From positions 496,001 through 560,000 of the forward strand of contig JAUXUT010000149.1 in assembly GCA_030680695.1 (NCBI GenBank): a stretch of 64,000 nt of DNA. The letters run 5' to 3'. A program made the position numbers and the translations under genes. Source of the DNA: a bacterium. GTDB taxonomy: Bacteria > Patescibacteria > Paceibacteria > UBA9973 > UBA6065. The notes below the pieces were generated by a model. That model did not search any database. It was not told the origin of the DNA and was given only the letters and a program-made list of their open reading frames with translations. Of the stretch, positions 61,756 through 64,000 are shown piece after piece (the stretch's first letter is position 1; each line of letters begins with the position of its first letter).

Positions 61756-62979
61756 CTAACTTATACGTATTTTTATAAAACGGTGCTTGCCCACCTTGAG
61801 GTCAAGGTCCGCGGACACCTTGAAGTCTGGTGTCTCAATTGGTTTTCCGGCGGCAACGTCCTTAATCGCGCCACCTTCGATTAGGCGCCTGAAATCGGTC
61901 TTGGACGAGACAATTCCATTTACGAGTAGAATATCAACAAGGGCCGTACCTATCGCAACCTTAGCCTCTTGGGCGTCCTCAGGCATGCCCCCTTCGGTGA
62001 ATGCACCAACAAATGAGGCCTTCGCTTTCTCGGCAGCTGTATTGCCATGATATAAACCAGCCACAGCGAGAGCGAGCCTTTGCTTTACATCGCGTGGGTT
62101 TCCACCGGCAGCTAAAAATGCCTGTTCCTTGGTGATTTCTTCCTCGGAAACCATAGTGCAAAGTTCAAACCCAGGAATAATCATGTTGTCAGGCCAGCTC
62201 ATTACCTTGCCAAACATTTCTTCGGCGCTGTCCTGCATAGTAATCATGTTGCCTTCGGTCTTACCCATCTTCTTACCAGAAGAATCCACAAGCAACTTGG
62301 TTGCGATGACGGCCTTCTCTTTATCTTTCATTGAACGCATGAGGTCTCGGCCAGCAAGCATGTTGAAAGTTTGGTCGTTACCGCCGATTTCTGCATCGAC
62401 ATCCATGGCCACACTGTCATAGCCCTGCATCAACGGATACAAGAATTCGTGCATGAACACTGGTTTTCCTTGATCCATTCTGGCGCGGAACATATCTCGC
62501 TTGAGCATTTGATCAACCGTCATATTTGATGCAAGTCGAACAACATCAGCAAAACCCATCTTATCCAGCCACTTGCTATTGAACTTAAATTTTGCGGCAT
62601 TAGCCCCAGAAAAAGACAGAAAAGTTGAGGCTTGTTTCTTGTACAAAGAAAGATTTTTAAGAACATCTTTTCGTGAGAGCTGTTTCCTCGCAGCCATCTT
62701 GTCTGAAGGGTCTCCAATCATGGCTGTGAAATCCCCCATAAGAAGTATGACCTGGTGGCCCATCTTTTGAAGAGCGGCGAGCTTCATTATTGGTATGGCG
62801 TGACCCATATGAAGTGTCGGTCCGGTCGGATCTATGCCGAGATATATCGTAAGTCTCTTGCCGCTTGCCAAAGATTTACCAAAAGCCTCTTTGGATGGAA
62901 AAATCGCCTCAACCCCCCGAGAAAGAAAATTTTCGATGGCCTTTGGATCAGTGTTTGGCTTTGGGCGAGAGAATATCAT
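61756..62979 (-). CDS. tyrS: tyrosyl-tRNA synthetase
   Basis: A 407-residue class I synthetase of the TyrZ-like type. The HIGH-type motif is TLHMGHAIPIMKL (about 55-67), the tyrosine-binding region has GGNDQTFNMLAGRDL, and the KMSKS loop reads KKMGKTEGN. A C-terminal S4-like RNA-binding domain (about 345-407) has SKTDFRRLIEGGAIK. It charges tRNA-Tyr. Confidence 0.96.
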   Translation of the reverse strand: MIFSRPKPNTDPKAIENFLSRGVEAIFPSKEAFGKSLASGKRLTIYLGIDPTGPTLHMGHAIPIMKLAALQKMGHQVILLMGDFTAMIGDPSDKMAARKQLSRKDVLKNLSLYKKQASTFLSFSGANAAKFKFNSKWLDKMGFADVVRLASNMTVDQMLKRDMFRARMDQGKPVFMHEFLYPLMQGYDSVAMDVDAEIGGNDQTFNMLAGRDLMRSMKDKEKAVIATKLLVDSSGKKMGKTEGNMITMQDSAEEMFGKVMSWPDNMIIPGFELCTMVSEEEITKEQAFLAAGGNPRDVKQRLALAVAGLYHGNTAAEKAKASFVGAFTEGGMPEDAQEAKVAIGTALVDILLVNGIVSSKTDFRRLIEGGAIKDVAAGKPIETPDFKVSADLDLKVGKHRFIKIRIS

Positions 62980-63052
62980 GAGAACACTTTATCATAGCCG
63001 TATTTTGTTGTCTTGTAGGCCGTCTCTGTAGGTGATATCTTAGACCATACCC

Positions 63053-64000
63053 ATGAAGAAAAGCTTCTTTGCCAGGGCCAAGCGCCATTTTAAGTCACAC
63101 ACCAAGCAGGATGTCCTAATACTGCTCGCCTGCATCGCCTGTATTGCCATAGGAATAGTCGTTCTCTGGATCTCATCCTTCCGCCTCCCAGACATCTCAT
63201 CTTTCGACCAACGCAAGGTCTCTGAATCAACCAAAATATATGATCGCACCGGCGAAGTGCTGCTCTTCGACCTGCACGACAGTGTGAAAAGAACTGTGGT
63301 GTCGAGCGACGACATCTCTGAAAACCTCAAAAAGGCAACTATTGCTATTGAGGATGATCGTTTCTATGAACACATCGGTGTCAGGCCAATGGCGTTTCTT
63401 CGTGCTGTTATTGTAAACATAAAAGACGGCGGATTTAGCCAGGGAGGTTCTACCATCACACAGCAAGTTGTTAAAAACACCCTGCTCACCGCGGACAAAA
63501 GCCCGAGCAGAAAAATAAAAGAGTGGGTCTTGGCTGTGAAACTTGAAAAACTCATCAGCAAGGAACGGATCCTTGAAATATACCTCAACGAAAACCCTTA
63601 CGGTGGAAATATTTATGGTGTGCAGGAAGCATCGAGACAATTCTTCGGCAAAACAGCCAAGGACGTGACACTTGCAGAAGCTTCTTATCTTGCAGCGATT
63701 CCCCAGGCGAGCACCTTCTATTCACCTTATGGTCCAAATCGTGACAGACTTGAGGCGCGTAAAAACCTTGTGCTATCACGCATGTTCGATCAAGGACTCA
63801 TAACCAAAGAAGAATATGATGTAGCAAGATCTGAATCGGTTGTATTCCAAGAACGCGGCACCTTCGGAATAAAAGCGGCTCACTTTGTGTTTTTTGTTAA
63901 AGACCACCTGGAAGGGATTCTTGGTAAGGGAGCTCTTGATAACGAGGGTTATAAAATCATAACAACCCTTGATGCGGGACTACAGACGGCAAATGAAGAA
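63053..64000 (+). CDS. class A penicillin-binding protein, GT51 domain (3' truncated by window)
   Basis: The frame from ATG 63053 is open to the window end (316 residues). A transmembrane helix (about 22-43) is followed by the GT51 peptidoglycan glycosyltransferase domain. Its motifs are IEDDRFYEHIG (catalytic Glu), GGSTITQQVVKN, RKIKEWVLAVKLE, ILEIYLNENPYGGNIYG and TLAEASYLAAIPQ. The transpeptidase part would lie beyond the window; the beginning TLDAGLQTANEE of its linker is visible. It polymerises and cross-links peptidoglycan. Confidence 0.94.
   Translation, partial: MKKSFFARAKRHFKSHTKQDVLILLACIACIAIGIVVLWISSFRLPDISSFDQRKVSESTKIYDRTGEVLLFDLHDSVKRTVVSSDDISENLKKATIAIEDDRFYEHIGVRPMAFLRAVIVNIKDGGFSQGGSTITQQVVKNTLLTADKSPSRKIKEWVLAVKLEKLISKERILEIYLNENPYGGNIYGVQEASRQFFGKTAKDVTLAEASYLAAIPQASTFYSPYGPNRDRLEARKNLVLSRMFDQGLITKEEYDVARSESVVFQERGTFGIKAAHFVFFVKDHLEGILGKGALDNEGYKIITTLDAGLQTANEE

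Overview
The window looks like a chromosomal segment of a Candidate Phyla Radiation bacterium (Patescibacteria, Parcubacteria-like), written in the standard bacterial code (TGA is used as a stop). This reading rests on several observations. Almost no gene is preceded by a Shine-Dalgarno sequence. An intron interrupts the 23S rRNA gene. The 23S-5S genes are not next to a 16S gene. Surface proteins are built from lamin-tail, PKD, DUF11-like and peptidoglycan-binding modules. The elongation factor P tip loop is atypical. Assignment below phylum level is not possible from the sequence alone.

Region 1 (1-9415) looks like an accessory island. Eight tightly packed plus-strand genes encode a TauE/SafE-type membrane protein, two cupredoxin-like proteins, a secreted His-rich protein, a ZIP transporter, a YibE/F protein, a ferric-reductase-like membrane protein and its FAD/NAD(P)H partner. 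Then come a structured RNA element, an OB-fold membrane protein and a large serine recombinase whose last codons run into a tRNA-Leu gene. Together they suggest an integrated element carrying a metal-reduction, binding and transport pathway.

Region 2 (9478-18820) is mostly minus-strand envelope biogenesis: a GT2 glycosyltransferase, DedA, SecF, SecD, a nucleotide-sugar epimerase-like protein, a polyprenyl glycosylphosphotransferase, a GT4 glycosyltransferase (plus strand), RodA/FtsW and a Cys-motif membrane protein with an elaborate leader. Region 3 (18858-22816) is a 23S-5S operon with its own promoter and a 313-nt group I intron after the equivalent of E. coli U2500. Region 4 (22910-33953) holds an MscS-type membrane protein, a winged-helix/nucleotidyltransferase-like protein, rplJ-rplL with a leader, a surface-protein operon including an LCAT-like hydrolase, and an S-layer-like protein with a predicted leader of about 515 nt.

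Region 5 (34148-64000) is core housekeeping: ftsK, recA, efp, rpsF-ssb-rpsR, tatD, metG, glyS, recO, mutM, an RNA methyltransferase beside tRNA-Lys, holA, a RelBE-type toxin-antitoxin pair, polA, tsaE, a PilB/GspE ATPase, ruvB, yebC, ruvC, tyrS and the start of a class A penicillin-binding protein. Two unassigned structured RNAs flank ruvB-yebC (58772-59011 minus, 60686-60870 plus), each with a promoter and an intrinsic terminator. Several genes have a -10 hexamer 6-12 nt before the start codon, which predicts leaderless or near-leaderless mRNAs.
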